Part shown: positions 34,623-45,725 of the stretch, piece by piece | Position numbering within the stretch: position 1 is the first letter of the stretch | How the letters are laid out: each line of letters opens with the position of its first letter | NCBI RefSeq assembly: GCF_017980685.1 | Contig: NZ_JACXXO010000027.1 | Coordinates: forward strand, 1 to 48,215 | Origin: Pseudomonas iridis | GTDB taxonomy: Bacteria; Pseudomonadota; Gammaproteobacteria; Pseudomonadales; Pseudomonadaceae | DNA: 48,215 nt | Direction of reading: 5' to 3' | The notes under the pieces: model-generated | Told to the model about the DNA's origin: nothing | Databases searched by the model: none | What the model saw: the letters and a program-made list of their open reading frames with translations, nothing else | Position numbers and translations under genes: made by a program

Positions 34623-34660
34623 GTTGATCTTCATCCGCCCGTCGCTAATCGGTTATTGCC

Positions 34661-35587
34661 ATGAATACTTCAACTGCCAAAGCCCAAATCGACCTGTCCC
34701 GGCCGCAGCGCAAAAGCCGCGTGGCCAATCCCGGCTGGTTTCTGGTCAGCCCCTCCGTGGCCTTGTTGCTGCTGTGGATGATCGTGCCGCTGGGCATGAC
34801 CATCTACTTCTCGTTGATCCGCTACAACCTGCTCTACCCCGGTGAAAACCAGTTCGTGGGGCTTGAGAACTTCACTTATTTCCTGACCGACTCAGGGTTC
34901 ATGCCCGGCGCCACCAACACCTTGCTATTGGTTGGCAGCGTGTTGCTGATCAGTGTGGTGTTCGGCGTGTTGATCAGCGCGTTGCTGGAGGCCAGCGAGT
35001 TTCTCGGCCGTGGCATCGTGCGGGTCATGCTGATTTCGCCTTTCTTCATCATGCCCACGGTCGGCGCGCTGATCTGGAAGAACCTGATTTTCCATCCGGT
35101 GTCGGGAATCCTCGCCTACATCTGGAAACTGTTCGGCGCACAACCGGTGGACTGGCTGGCGCACTACCCGCTGCTGTCGATCATCATCATTGTTTCGTGG
35201 CAATGGCTGCCCTTCGCGATCCTGATCCTGATGACGGCCATGCAGTTCCTCGACCAGGAGCAGAAAGAAGCCGCGCGCCTCGACGGTGCAGGTCCCATCG
35301 CCATCTTCTGGCACCTGACGCTGCCGCACCTGGCTCGGCCGATTGCGGTGGTGGTGATGATCGAAACGATCTTCCTGCTGTCGGTGTTCGCCGAGATTTT
35401 CACCACCACCAACGGCGGCCCCGGTTACGCGTCTACCAACCTCGCCTACCTGATCTACAACCAGGCGCTGGTGCAGTTCGACGTCGGCATGGCCTCGGCG
35501 GGCGGCTTGATTGCCGTGGTCATCGCCAACATCGCCGCGATCATTCTGGTGCGGATGATCGGCAAAAACCTGACTGACAAAGCCTGA
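34661..35587 (+). CDS. mtlF: MtlF, polyol ABC transporter permease
   Basis: The 308-residue inner-membrane protein has six membrane segments. It carries the permease EAA loop (EAARLDGAGPIAIFWHLTLP, about residues 205-224) that contacts the ATPase. It belongs to the MalF-like binding-protein-dependent permease family and pairs with MtlG to form the channel for mannitol. The ribosome-binding site is weak. The next gene follows after 8 bp. Confidence 0.9.
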   Translation: MNTSTAKAQIDLSRPQRKSRVANPGWFLVSPSVALLLLWMIVPLGMTIYFSLIRYNLLYPGENQFVGLENFTYFLTDSGFMPGATNTLLLVGSVLLISVVFGVLISALLEASEFLGRGIVRVMLISPFFIMPTVGALIWKNLIFHPVSGILAYIWKLFGAQPVDWLAHYPLLSIIIIVSWQWLPFAILILMTAMQFLDQEQKEAARLDGAGPIAIFWHLTLPHLARPIAVVVMIETIFLLSVFAEIFTTTNGGPGYASTNLAYLIYNQALVQFDVGMASAGGLIAVVIANIAAIILVRMIGKNLTDKA

Positions 35588-35595
35588 GGCCTGCC

Positions 35596-36426
<831 letters not shown>

Positions 36427-36451
36427 AGATATTCAATCGAATGCGATTCCC

Positions 36452-36541
36452 TGTGGGAGCGAGCCTGCTCGCGAAAGCGGTGTGTCATCCAACAAAGATG
36501 GTGACTGATACGGCCCCTTCGCGAGCAGGCTCGCCCCCACA
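36452..36541. repeat. REPIN between mtlG and mtlK
   Basis: TGTGGGAGCGAGCCTGCTCG and the inverted CGAGCAGGCTCGCCCCCACA flank a spacer of about 45 nt. It is the same family as the one at 34534. It occupies most of the 165-bp mtlG-mtlK gap, inside what should be one operon. Confidence 0.92.
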
Positions 36542-36591
36542 GAAAAGCCGATCCGGTTCAACTGAATAATAAAATGCGGAGGCCCATCACC

Positions 36592-37695
<1,104 letters not shown>

Positions 37696-37714
37696 TTTTT
37701 TCGAGAGTTTTCCC

Positions 37715-39187
37715 ATGAAACTGAACAAACAAAATCTCAACCGCCTCGCCGCCGAAGTGCAACTGCCGGCCTACAGCCTCAGCGACACTCGCCAAGGCAT
37801 CGCGCACATTGGCGTCGGTGGCTTTCACCGGGCGCATCAGGCGTATTACACCGACGCGCTGATGAACACCGGCGAAGCCCTGGATTGGGCGATTTGCGGT
37901 GTCGGCCTGCGCGCCGAAGACCGCCGCGCCCGCGACGATCTCAAAGAGCAGGATTACTTGTTTACCCTGTTCGAACTCGGCGACAGCGATGACACCGAAG
38001 TACGCGTTATCGGCGCGATTCGCGACATGCTCCTGGCCGAAGACGGCGCGCAGGCGTTGATCGACAAACTCGCCGATCCGCAGATCCGCATCGTCTCGCT
38101 GACCATCACCGAGGGCGGTTACTGCATCGACGACAGCAACGGCGAATTCATGGCGCACCTGCCGCAGATCCAGCACGATCTGGCGCACCCAGGCGCACCG
38201 ACAACCGTGTTCGGCTTCCTCTGCGCGGCCCTGGAGAAACGCCGTGGCGCAGGCACGCCGGCGTTCACGATCATGTCCTGCGATAACCTGCCGCACAACG
38301 GCGCGGTGACCCGCAAGGCGCTGCTGGCCTTCGCCACCCTGCGCAACACCGGGCTGCGCGACTGGATCGAGCAGAACGTCAGTTTCCCCAACGCGATGGT
38401 CGACCGCATCACACCGATGACCAGCACCGCGCACCGTCTGCAGCTTGCCGACAAACATGCGGTGGACGACGCCTGGCCGGTGGTCTGCGAACCGTTTGTG
38501 CAGTGGGTGCTGGAAGACAAATTCGTCAACGGTCGCCCGGCGTGGGAGAAGGTTGGCGTGCAGTTCACCGACGACGTGTCGCCGTACGAAGAGATGAAGA
38601 TCAAATTGCTCAATGGCAGCCATCTGGCGCTGACCTATCTGGGTTTTTTGAAGGGCTATCGCTTCGTCCACGAAACCATGAACGACCCGCTGTTCGTGCG
38701 TTACATGCGCGCTTACATGGACCTGGATGTCACGCCGCAACTGGCGCCGGTGCCGGGTATCAACCTGGACGATTACAAAGACACGCTGGTAGCGCGGTTC
38801 TCTAACCAGGCGATTGCCGATCAGCTTGAGCGGGTGTGTTCGGATGGTTCGTCAAAGTTTCCCAAGTTCACTGTTCCGACGATCAACCGGTTGATCGCCG
38901 ATGGGCGCGAGACCCGCCGCGCGGCGTTGGTGGTGGCAGCCTGGGCGTTGTATTTGAAGGGCGTGGATGAGAATGGCGATACCTATTCCATTCCTGATCC
39001 GCGGGCTGTTTTTTGTCAGGCGCTGGTGGCGGATGATGCATTGATGACGGAGCGTTTGTTGGCGGTCGAGGAGATTTTCGGCACGGCGATACCGAGGTCG
39101 ACGGAGTTTGTCGCAGCGTTTGAATGGTGTTGCGATAGTTTGCGCGAGGTGGGTGTTACGCGGACTTTAGAACGGGTTCTTGCCTGA
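37715..39187 (+). CDS. mtlD: MtlD, mannitol 2-dehydrogenase
   Basis: The 490-residue cytosolic polyol dehydrogenase of the long-chain family has an N-terminal NAD-binding domain (HIGVGGFHRAHQAYY). The catalytic Lys295, Asn300 and His303 (KIKLLNGSH) are at the same numbers as in the P. fluorescens enzyme. It oxidises D-mannitol to D-fructose and D-arabitol to D-xylulose with NAD+. GAGAG precedes the ATG at 37715, 19 bp after mtlK. The fructose and xylulose products are handled by the two kinases downstream. Confidence 0.94.
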   Translation: MKLNKQNLNRLAAEVQLPAYSLSDTRQGIAHIGVGGFHRAHQAYYTDALMNTGEALDWAICGVGLRAEDRRARDDLKEQDYLFTLFELGDSDDTEVRVIGAIRDMLLAEDGAQALIDKLADPQIRIVSLTITEGGYCIDDSNGEFMAHLPQIQHDLAHPGAPTTVFGFLCAALEKRRGAGTPAFTIMSCDNLPHNGAVTRKALLAFATLRNTGLRDWIEQNVSFPNAMVDRITPMTSTAHRLQLADKHAVDDAWPVVCEPFVQWVLEDKFVNGRPAWEKVGVQFTDDVSPYEEMKIKLLNGSHLALTYLGFLKGYRFVHETMNDPLFVRYMRAYMDLDVTPQLAPVPGINLDDYKDTLVARFSNQAIADQLERVCSDGSSKFPKFTVPTINRLIADGRETRRAALVVAAWALYLKGVDENGDTYSIPDPRAVFCQALVADDALMTERLLAVEEIFGTAIPRSTEFVAAFEWCCDSLREVGVTRTLERVLA

Positions 39188-39191
39188 AAAG

Positions 39192-39355
39192 CCCCTCACC
39201 CTAGCCCTCTCCCCGAGGGAGAGGGAACTGACCGTGGTGGTTTTTTGAGTTGCATCGACCTGAGATACCGAGTCGAACTCAGGTGCTGAAAAGCATACAA
39301 AACGGCTCCCTTTCCCCCTCGCCCCCCCTTGGGGGGAGAGGGCTGGGGTGAGGGG
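39192..39355. repeat. Large palindromic repeat between mtlD and mtlY
   Basis: CCCCTCACCCTAGCCCTCTC... (39192-39214) pairs with GGGGAGAGGGCTGGGGTGAG... (39333-39355), 22 of 23 positions. A nested 9-bp hairpin CCCTCTCCC-CGA-GGGAGAGGG lies at 39205-39225. This type is found between genes in many proteobacteria. It differs from the REPINs elsewhere in the operon. Confidence 0.88.
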
Positions 39356-39394
39356 GTGGCTCTTGATCTTCATCGCTAACCGACTGGTCCACAT

Positions 39395-40891
39395 ATGACA
39401 ACCCGACAACTCTTCCTCGGCATAGACTGCGGCACCCAAGGCACCAAAGCGATCATCCTCGATGCCGCCAGCGGTCAGGTGCTCGGCCAGGGCGCCGCGG
39501 CGCACACGATGATCAGCGGCGCCAATGGCCGTCGCGAGCAAGACACTCAGCAATGGCTTGCAGCTTTCGCCCTCGCCACCCGCCAGGCGCTGCTGGCGGC
39601 GGATGTCGACGGCCAATCAATCCTCGGCATCGGCGTTTCCGGCCAGCAGCACGGTCTGGTGCTGCTCGATGATGAAGGCGAAGTCCTGCGCCCGGCCAAG
39701 CTCTGGTGCGACACCGAAACCAGCGCTGAAAACGACCGATTGCTCACCCATCTGGGCGGTGAAAAAGGCTCTCTGGAACGCCTCGGCGTAGTCATCGCCC
39801 CGGGTTATACCGTGTCAAAACTGCTCTGGACCAAGGAACAGCACCCAGACGTTTTCGCGCGCATTGCCCGCGTCCTGCTGCCCCACGATTACCTCAACTA
39901 TTGGCTCACGGGTCGAGCCTGCAGCGAATACGGCGACGCTTCCGGCACCGGTTATTTCAACGTCCGCAGCCGCCAGTGGGATTTGCAGCTGTTGCGCGAC
40001 ATCGACCCCAGCGGACGCCTGCAAGCGGCGTTGCCGGAGCTGATCGATGCGCACGAAGCCGTAGGCACGATCCTGCCCGCGATTGCCGAACACCTCGGCA
40101 TCAACCGCAACGCATTGGTGTCCAGCGGTGGCGGTGACAACATGATGGGCGCCATCGGCACCGGCAACATCCAGCCCGGCGCGATCACCATGAGCCTCGG
40201 GTCGTCCGGCACTGTGTACGCCTATGCCGATGCGCCAACGGTCAGTGGGGACGCTTCGGTCGCGACTTTTTGCTCCTCCAGCGGCGGTTGGCTGCCACTG
40301 ATCTGCACCATGAACCTGACCAACGCCACCGGCGCGATTCGCGAACTGTTCGACCTCGATCTCGATCAGTTCAACACCCTCGTCGCCCAGGCCCCTATCG
40401 GGGCTGAAGGCGTGTGTATGCTGCCATTCCTCAACGGCGAGCGCGTCCCCGCCCTGCCCCACGCCACCGGCAGCCTGCACGGCTTGACGCTGGACAACCT
40501 GACCCAGGCCAATCTGTGCCGCGCCGCCATCGAAGGCACGACCTTCGGCTTGCGCTATGGACTGGATTTACTCCGGCACAATGGTTTACAAAGCCGCAGC
40601 ATTTGCCTGATCGGCGGCGGTTCGAAGAGCGCCGTGTGGCGCCAAATCGTCGCCGACATCATGGACACCCCTGTCATCTGCACCGAACAAAGCGAAGCGG
40701 CCGCCCTTGGCGCCGCTATTCAGGCCGCGTGGTGCAAGTCATGGTCCCATGGTCACGAAGACACGCTGGCCGATCTCTGCCAGCGCTGCGTGAAGCTTGA
40801 CCTGAGCAGTGAAACCCTGCCGAACGCCGCCAATGTCGCGGCGTTCCAGCAGGCTTATGAACGCTATCAACAGCATGTCGCAACCCTATAA
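39395..40891 (+). CDS. mtlY: MtlY, xylulokinase (FGGY family)
   Basis: The 498-residue FGGY carbohydrate kinase begins with LFLGIDCGTQGTKAIILD, the nucleotide-binding DCGT motif. Further on it has GVSGQQHGLVLLD, LLPHDYLNYWLTG and the C-terminal ATP-binding LIGGGSKSAVWRQI. It phosphorylates D-xylulose from arabitol oxidation to xylulose-5-phosphate for the pentose phosphate pathway. The ribosome-binding site is weak. A 207-bp gap with a palindromic repeat separates it from mtlD. Confidence 0.92.
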   Translation: MTTRQLFLGIDCGTQGTKAIILDAASGQVLGQGAAAHTMISGANGRREQDTQQWLAAFALATRQALLAADVDGQSILGIGVSGQQHGLVLLDDEGEVLRPAKLWCDTETSAENDRLLTHLGGEKGSLERLGVVIAPGYTVSKLLWTKEQHPDVFARIARVLLPHDYLNYWLTGRACSEYGDASGTGYFNVRSRQWDLQLLRDIDPSGRLQAALPELIDAHEAVGTILPAIAEHLGINRNALVSSGGGDNMMGAIGTGNIQPGAITMSLGSSGTVYAYADAPTVSGDASVATFCSSSGGWLPLICTMNLTNATGAIRELFDLDLDQFNTLVAQAPIGAEGVCMLPFLNGERVPALPHATGSLHGLTLDNLTQANLCRAAIEGTTFGLRYGLDLLRHNGLQSRSICLIGGGSKSAVWRQIVADIMDTPVICTEQSEAAALGAAIQAAWCKSWSHGHEDTLADLCQRCVKLDLSSETLPNAANVAAFQQAYERYQQHVATL

Positions 40892-40904
40892 AGAGCAAAC
40901 AATT

Positions 40905-41843
40905 ATGTATTTGGTGTGTGGCGAAGCGCTGTTTGATTTCTTCAGCGAAGACGATGCCAGTGGTCTGGCCTCGAAAGTGAACTTCAAGGCGATTGCTGGC
41001 GGCTCGCCGTTCAACGTCGCGGTGGGTTTGCGCCGTCTGGGTGTGGACTCGGCCTTGTTCGGCGGGCTGTCCACCGACTACCTCGGTCGCCGCTTGCAAC
41101 AGGTGCTGCAGGACGAAGGTGTGCGCCCGGATTATCTGGTGGACTTCGCTGCACCGACCACGCTGGCGATGGTCGCCGTTGGTGCCAATGGCTCGCCGCA
41201 TTACAGCTTTCGCGGTGAAGGCTGCGCTGACCGGCAACTGAGCCTGGCGCATCTGCCTACGCTAGGCCCCGAAGTACGCGGCTTGCACATCGGCTCGTTT
41301 TCCCTGGTGGTGCAGCCGATTGCCGACACACTGCTGGCGCTGGTGCAGCGTGAAAGCGGCAAACGCCTGATCAGCCTCGACCCCAACGTGCGCCTCAATC
41401 CCGAGCCGAATATCGACCTGTGGCGCGAACGAATCGCCACGCTGGTGCAACTGGCCGATCTGATCAAAGTCAGCGATGAAGACTTGAGCCTGCTGTATCC
41501 CGAGCAGGATCCGCAGCGGGTCATCGAAGGCTGGCTGGAGCATCGCTGCCACATGGTATTCCTCACCCGTGGCGGTGAAGGCGCAAGCGTGTTCAGCCGC
41601 GCCCACGGGTCCTGGTCGGTGCCGGCGTGTCCTGTGAAGATCGCCGATACCGTCGGCGCCGGTGACACTTTCCAGGCTGCATTGATTACCTGGCTGACCG
41701 AACAGGGTCTGGACTCGGTCGAAGGCGTGCAGCAATTGGCTCGCGAACAGATCGACGCGATGCTCAAGTTCGCCGTGCAAGCGGCAGCGCTGACCTGCAG
41801 CAAGACCGGTCCGGATCTGCCCTATCGTCATCAATTGACCTGA
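40905..41843 (+). CDS. mtlZ: MtlZ, fructokinase (PfkB family)
   Basis: The 312-residue PfkB-family sugar kinase has the N-terminal GGSPFNVAVGLRRLG motif and the C-terminal catalytic motif DTVGAGDTFQAAL, with the base Asp in GAGD. It phosphorylates fructose made by MtlD. AAGAG precedes the ATG at 40905, 13 bp after mtlY, so the frame open upstream into mtlY is not used. It is the last gene of the mtl operon. Confidence 0.92.
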   Translation: MYLVCGEALFDFFSEDDASGLASKVNFKAIAGGSPFNVAVGLRRLGVDSALFGGLSTDYLGRRLQQVLQDEGVRPDYLVDFAAPTTLAMVAVGANGSPHYSFRGEGCADRQLSLAHLPTLGPEVRGLHIGSFSLVVQPIADTLLALVQRESGKRLISLDPNVRLNPEPNIDLWRERIATLVQLADLIKVSDEDLSLLYPEQDPQRVIEGWLEHRCHMVFLTRGGEGASVFSRAHGSWSVPACPVKIADTVGAGDTFQAALITWLTEQGLDSVEGVQQLAREQIDAMLKFAVQAAALTCSKTGPDLPYRHQLT

Positions 41844-41865
41844 ACGCGTAAACTGTCGCCCTTTT

Positions 41866-42510
41866 ATGCGCATCACAGGACGACGGCTTTTGAATTCTCG
41901 GCAGACAATTGGACTATTGATACTCGCGGCGCTGTTGACGGGCTGCGGCACCTCGCCGCCCCGCTCGCCTGAAAACATCTGCGAGATCTTCCGGGAAAAA
42001 AGCGATTGGTACGACGCCGCGCAAGTCACGCAAAAGCGCTGGGGCGTGCCGATCCAGGTGCCGTTCGCAATCATGTATCAGGAGTCCGGCTACCGCTACG
42101 ACGCCAAGACGCCACGCAAATACCTGCTCTGGATAATTCCGTGGGGCCGCGTCTCGACCGCATCTGGTTATGCGCAGGCCAAGGATGAAGTCTGGTCCGA
42201 CTACCAGAAAAGCACCGGTAGAAACTGGGCCGACCGCGAAGACTTCGACGACGCCATCGACTTCATCGGCTGGTACATGGACAAGACCACCTCGATCAAC
42301 GGCGTCTACAAATACGACGCCTATGGCCAGTACCTCAACTATCACGAAGGCTGGGGCGGTTATCGCAACAAGACTTACGCCAGCAAGGCGTGGCTGATGC
42401 CAACTGCGCGCAAGGTGCAGAATCGTTCCGACATGTATGCGCAGCAATATGCTGGCTGCAAGGAGGATCTGAATCGCGGGTTCTGGAGCCGGTTCTGGCA
42501 TTGGCTATAA
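41866..42510 (+). CDS. Lytic transglycosylase-like (SLT domain) lipoprotein
   Basis: The 214-residue precursor has lipobox LTGC (Cys27). A lysozyme-like SLT region follows, with the ES dyad at Glu73 (AIMYQESGYRYDAKTPRK), then SGYAQAKDEVW and YLNYHEGWGGY. It probably cleaves or binds peptidoglycan from the outer membrane. The ATG at 41866 has no Shine-Dalgarno sequence. A TTG at 41890 has AGGA 9 nt upstream and still leaves a complete lipoprotein signal, so it may be the true start. It begins 22 bp after mtlZ but is functionally unrelated. The 202 bp after it hold only a short repeated TGTAGTCACC. Confidence 0.75.
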   Translation: MRITGRRLLNSRQTIGLLILAALLTGCGTSPPRSPENICEIFREKSDWYDAAQVTQKRWGVPIQVPFAIMYQESGYRYDAKTPRKYLLWIIPWGRVSTASGYAQAKDEVWSDYQKSTGRNWADREDFDDAIDFIGWYMDKTTSINGVYKYDAYGQYLNYHEGWGGYRNKTYASKAWLMPTARKVQNRSDMYAQQYAGCKEDLNRGFWSRFWHWL

Positions 42511-42712
42511 CACCCGTGTAGTCACCCGCGAGCTCTAGCATGGCAAAGAGCATGTAGTCACCTGTCAGATATGCCAGTTGCCTGCGGCTTGTCTCTCCTT
42601 TCTACTAAGTTCGACAGCGCCATTAGCATCCACGGCGCCGTCAGGCCAGGACATCGAATTCTGCATCGACGCCTGTTTGCAAAACCTGAACGACGAACAT
42701 GGAAGATCCGTC

Positions 42713-43915
42713 ATGAACTTATCCCTTGCGCGACAAACCGCCATTTCTACCACTGTACTTTTACCGCTGTTGATGTTGATGCTCAGTCCCGCTCAAGCGG
42801 CGCCCCCTCAAGCCGTGCTGGTCGGACCGACCGGCAAGACGTGTAGGACCGCTGCGGTTACCGACAACGGTAACGTACTGGGCGCCTGCATAAATCAAAC
42901 CCCAACGCAGGCCTGGTTTTTCCGTCCACCTTCAACCTTCATCAACTTGAAGCCACCGGCCTTGGGCTCGGCCTGCGACCCTCATCAAATGGGAGTCAAT
43001 GTGATAGTGGGGACTTGTAAAAAGCTGCTAGGGATAAGTGGTGTTGTGACATGGTCTATTAATACGCCCTCAGGTCCGCCAACCGAACTCCTTCCTCTGA
43101 TTCTGGATCTTAGAACTTCGTTTGGAGCCGCCAACCTGCACGGGCAAGTAGCAGGACAAAGTATCGGAACACGACAGACGGCAGTTCTATGGCCGCTGTT
43201 CGGTGAAGGAAAGCCGATCATGGTTTCCAACCGCTATGATAATTGCAAAGTTGCCGACATTAACGATGAGGCCCACAACGGCCTTCCAAATGTTGCGCTC
43301 AATTGTGGCAACAGCCCGAGGGTCGCGACCTACAATGGCGTTAAATATCTTGTAAACACGCTCAAGACGCCGGCAGATGCAATCAACTGCAAAGTTACCG
43401 CGATCAATAATAGCGATAAGGCCGCGGGAACCTGTCATTACACGAATGGCCCGTCCAAAGCGACCTTCTGGTCGAGTTTCGACGCAGTGCCGACAACACT
43501 GGCGTCTGCGAATGGCTACGCAACCGAGACCCAGTTTTTCAACGAAAACGACCTCATCGTCGTGAAGGAGACGGATACGACGCCTGGGCAAATCGTACGG
43601 CCGCGGTTGTGGCGCCAAGTGCCCAATCAAGCTCCCTATGTACCCGTACCTTCGGGCTGTAATCTCATCCAGGTCGACGCACTTGCCCAGGCCGTCGACA
43701 AGACCATCATGACCTGCGTGCCCACCGATTCGAATGCGCCGCTGGGCGTCTACACTTGGAGCCCTGCCGAAGGGTTGACTGAAGTACTGGGAATGGCCGG
43801 GACAGAAGATAACCTGGCGAGGGCAATTTCCATCAGTGGCACCCTTGGCGGTGGTTATGGCGTAACTCCTTCCGGCAGCGAGCAGGCTTTCCAGGTTTCA
43901 CTTCCCGGACTTTGA
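42713..43915 (+). CDS. Secreted protein with about eight cysteine-paired beta-propeller-like repeats
   Basis: The 400-residue precursor has a Sec signal peptide (about residues 1-29, ending SPAQA). The rest shows a recurring pattern of about 40-50 residues: C-x-(V/A)-x-x-(I/V)-(N/T)-(D/N) ... G-x-C ... A-x-(F/L)-W. Examples are TCRTAAVTDNGNVLGAC, NCKVADINDEA...NC, NCKVTAINNSDKAAGTC and GCNLIQVDALAQA...TC. It resembles HAF-type extracellular repeats and could form a disulfide-stabilised beta-propeller. GGAAG lies 9 nt before the ATG at 42713. Base composition is lower in GC than its neighbours. No function can be assigned. Confidence 0.65.
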   Translation: MNLSLARQTAISTTVLLPLLMLMLSPAQAAPPQAVLVGPTGKTCRTAAVTDNGNVLGACINQTPTQAWFFRPPSTFINLKPPALGSACDPHQMGVNVIVGTCKKLLGISGVVTWSINTPSGPPTELLPLILDLRTSFGAANLHGQVAGQSIGTRQTAVLWPLFGEGKPIMVSNRYDNCKVADINDEAHNGLPNVALNCGNSPRVATYNGVKYLVNTLKTPADAINCKVTAINNSDKAAGTCHYTNGPSKATFWSSFDAVPTTLASANGYATETQFFNENDLIVVKETDTTPGQIVRPRLWRQVPNQAPYVPVPSGCNLIQVDALAQAVDKTIMTCVPTDSNAPLGVYTWSPAEGLTEVLGMAGTEDNLARAISISGTLGGGYGVTPSGSEQAFQVSLPGL

Positions 43916-43994
43916 AGCGACGCGCTGCTTGAAAAATGCTCGCTCCTACATTGGACGTCTATCGAACACAGAATCCGTGTTCAATGGAGATCCC

Positions 43995-44025
43995 TGTGGG
44001 AGCGGGCTTGCCCGCGATGACGATG
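43995..44025 (+). repeat. Single REP palindrome
   Basis: CTGTGGGAGCGGGCTTGCCC, continuing GCGATGACG, is a solitary REP with the GCGGGC-TT-GCCCGC hairpin. It lies between the secreted repeat protein and the porin gene, whose stop codons converge. Confidence 0.8.
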
Positions 44026-44049
44026 GGTCTAATTCCGACAATCCAACGG

Positions 44050-45351
44050 TTACAACACCGAAAAGTTGTAACTCACAATCAACCGTGTCTCATCCACATC
44101 CCGGGCAAACTGCTGGTAATTCGTACGGTAAGTCGCATTACGCAAGCGTAAACTCACGTCCTTGAACGCCCCCGTCTGAATCACGTACTTCAACTCGCTG
44201 TCACGCTCCCACTCTTTGCCTTCCTGATCACTGCCCACGACCTTGATGTGATCACCGTTCACATAACGCGTCAGGAAACTCAGACCGTTGATGCCGATCG
44301 CCTTGAAGTCATAGTCATAACGCAGTTGCCAGGAGCGTTCCTGCGCGGCGGCGAAGTCGTTGACCTGCACATAGTTGATCAGATACGGGTTGCTGCCATC
44401 GAGGTACGGCATCGAGTTGTCGCCGTTCATGCGCTGCCAGCCACCACTGAAAGTGTGGCCGCTGATGGCGTAAGACAGCATGCCGCTCAGTGCACGGTTG
44501 TCGATTGAGCCGGCTTTTGCATCGCCGCTGTCGGCACTTTTCAGCAAGCGCAAGTCAGCTTTCAATACACCGTTGCCCAGCGGCTGATTGCCCAACAACC
44601 CGACGTAGTGCTGACGATAGATGTCTTCAAGTTCGGCGTAGTGATACTGCGCAGTCAGACGATCGTTGATCTTGTAGTCGAAGCCGTACATGTCGAAATG
44701 GTCGGCGGTGGTGTTACACGCGTAGCGCTTGTTCTTGCAGTGCACGCGGATGTCTTGCGAATCGGTGGAGTCACGCGCGGTGTACTTGTCCAGACGCGCC
44801 GCCATGAAGGTCAGATCCTTCACTTCTTTTGAAGTCAGCATTGCGCCGTTGAACATCGTCGGCAGCAAACGGCCGTCGTTGTATTTCAGCAGCGGCAGAT
44901 CCGGCAGCAGCGCGCCGTACTTCAGCACGGTGTCCGAAACCTTCACTTTCGCGGTCAGGCCGATTTTCGCGTATTGATCTTTCGAACCGCGGGGGTCCTG
45001 CCCGCTGGACGGCAGCAAACCGCTGTTACTGCTGTCGGCGCTGGAATCCAGTTTGAAGCCGAGCATGCCCAGCGCATCGATACCGAAGCCAACCGTGCCC
45101 TCGGTGTAACCCGATTGCAGATTGAGAATGAAACCCTGCGCCGACTCTTCACGCTTGGACGCGCCCTGATCGTTGGACGTGTGCCCATCACGGAAATCGC
45201 GGTTGAAGTACACCGTGCGCGACTCGATTTTCGCCGTGGTGTCTTCAAGAAATCCGCCAGCCTGCACTTGCGCGGTGAAACCGGCGCACAGCACAAGGGC
45301 TCCGAAGCCAAACGACTGGCGCGGGGTGATGAGAAAAAAGGGGGGACGCAT
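44050..45351 (-). CDS. OprD-family outer-membrane porin
   Basis: The 433-residue precursor has a signal peptide ending near TAQVQA. Family features follow: GFLEDTTAKIESRTVYFNRD at the mature N-terminus, GFGIDALGMLGFKLD, a YGFDYKINDRLTAQYHYAEL segment and a C-terminal strand ending in VSYNFSVL. It should form an 18-strand barrel for uptake of a small acid, amino acid or sugar; the substrate is not predictable. The ATG at 45351 has GGAG 8 nt upstream. A longer frame to 45465 lacks a signal peptide at its start. A perfect palindrome 20 bp upstream suggests repressor control. Confidence 0.85.
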   Translation of the reverse strand: MRPPFFLITPRQSFGFGALVLCAGFTAQVQAGGFLEDTTAKIESRTVYFNRDFRDGHTSNDQGASKREESAQGFILNLQSGYTEGTVGFGIDALGMLGFKLDSSADSSNSGLLPSSGQDPRGSKDQYAKIGLTAKVKVSDTVLKYGALLPDLPLLKYNDGRLLPTMFNGAMLTSKEVKDLTFMAARLDKYTARDSTDSQDIRVHCKNKRYACNTTADHFDMYGFDYKINDRLTAQYHYAELEDIYRQHYVGLLGNQPLGNGVLKADLRLLKSADSGDAKAGSIDNRALSGMLSYAISGHTFSGGWQRMNGDNSMPYLDGSNPYLINYVQVNDFAAAQERSWQLRYDYDFKAIGINGLSFLTRYVNGDHIKVVGSDQEGKEWERDSELKYVIQTGAFKDVSLRLRNATYRTNYQQFARDVDETRLIVSYNFSVL

Positions 45352-45370
45352 GAAAAACTCCAACATTGAA

Positions 45371-45386
45371 GCGTTTGCGCAAACGC
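45371..45386. promoter_or_regulatory. Perfect 16-bp palindrome upstream of the porin gene
   Basis: GCGTTTGCGCAAACGC lies 20 bp before the porin ATG. Its shape, with AAACG/CGTTT half-sites around a CG-rich centre, resembles LacI/GalR-family operators such as that of PurR. No such regulator gene is in the window. The rest of the 374-bp gap to vgrG has a CGAACGTTCG palindrome (45598-45607) and a short AGGGTTTTCCCT hairpin (about 45613), with no clear promoter. Confidence 0.6.
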
Positions 45387-45725
45387 GCAATAAGCCAGAA
45401 AAATAGCTCCCGTCCCGGATCAATGAAGCGCCGAGAGGAAGTGAACACGCAGGGGTGAGCCGCAATGATGGCAGATGGCTTTGACGTGCTACAGGCGACT
45501 TTAGTCTGAAACTGACTGGCTATTCTTCGGCGCTCTGCCGTTTGAACCCTCCAGATTGGCGAGCCATGCTTTTGGGGAATAGCCGATTTTATTGGGCCGA
45601 ACGTTCGTCCTAAGGGTTTTCCCTATAACCCGCACAGGCTGGGCATACGGCATTTGCGCCTTGAACGAGACGGTCTAATCCTGCAACATCCACCTCCTGC
45701 TTATTCAACGGACGGAATTCAAGGC

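Noticed and set aside
43929..44165. A short plus-strand frame containing CGSGLARDD
   Set aside because: That peptide is the usual translation of a Pseudomonas REP element, which lies there.
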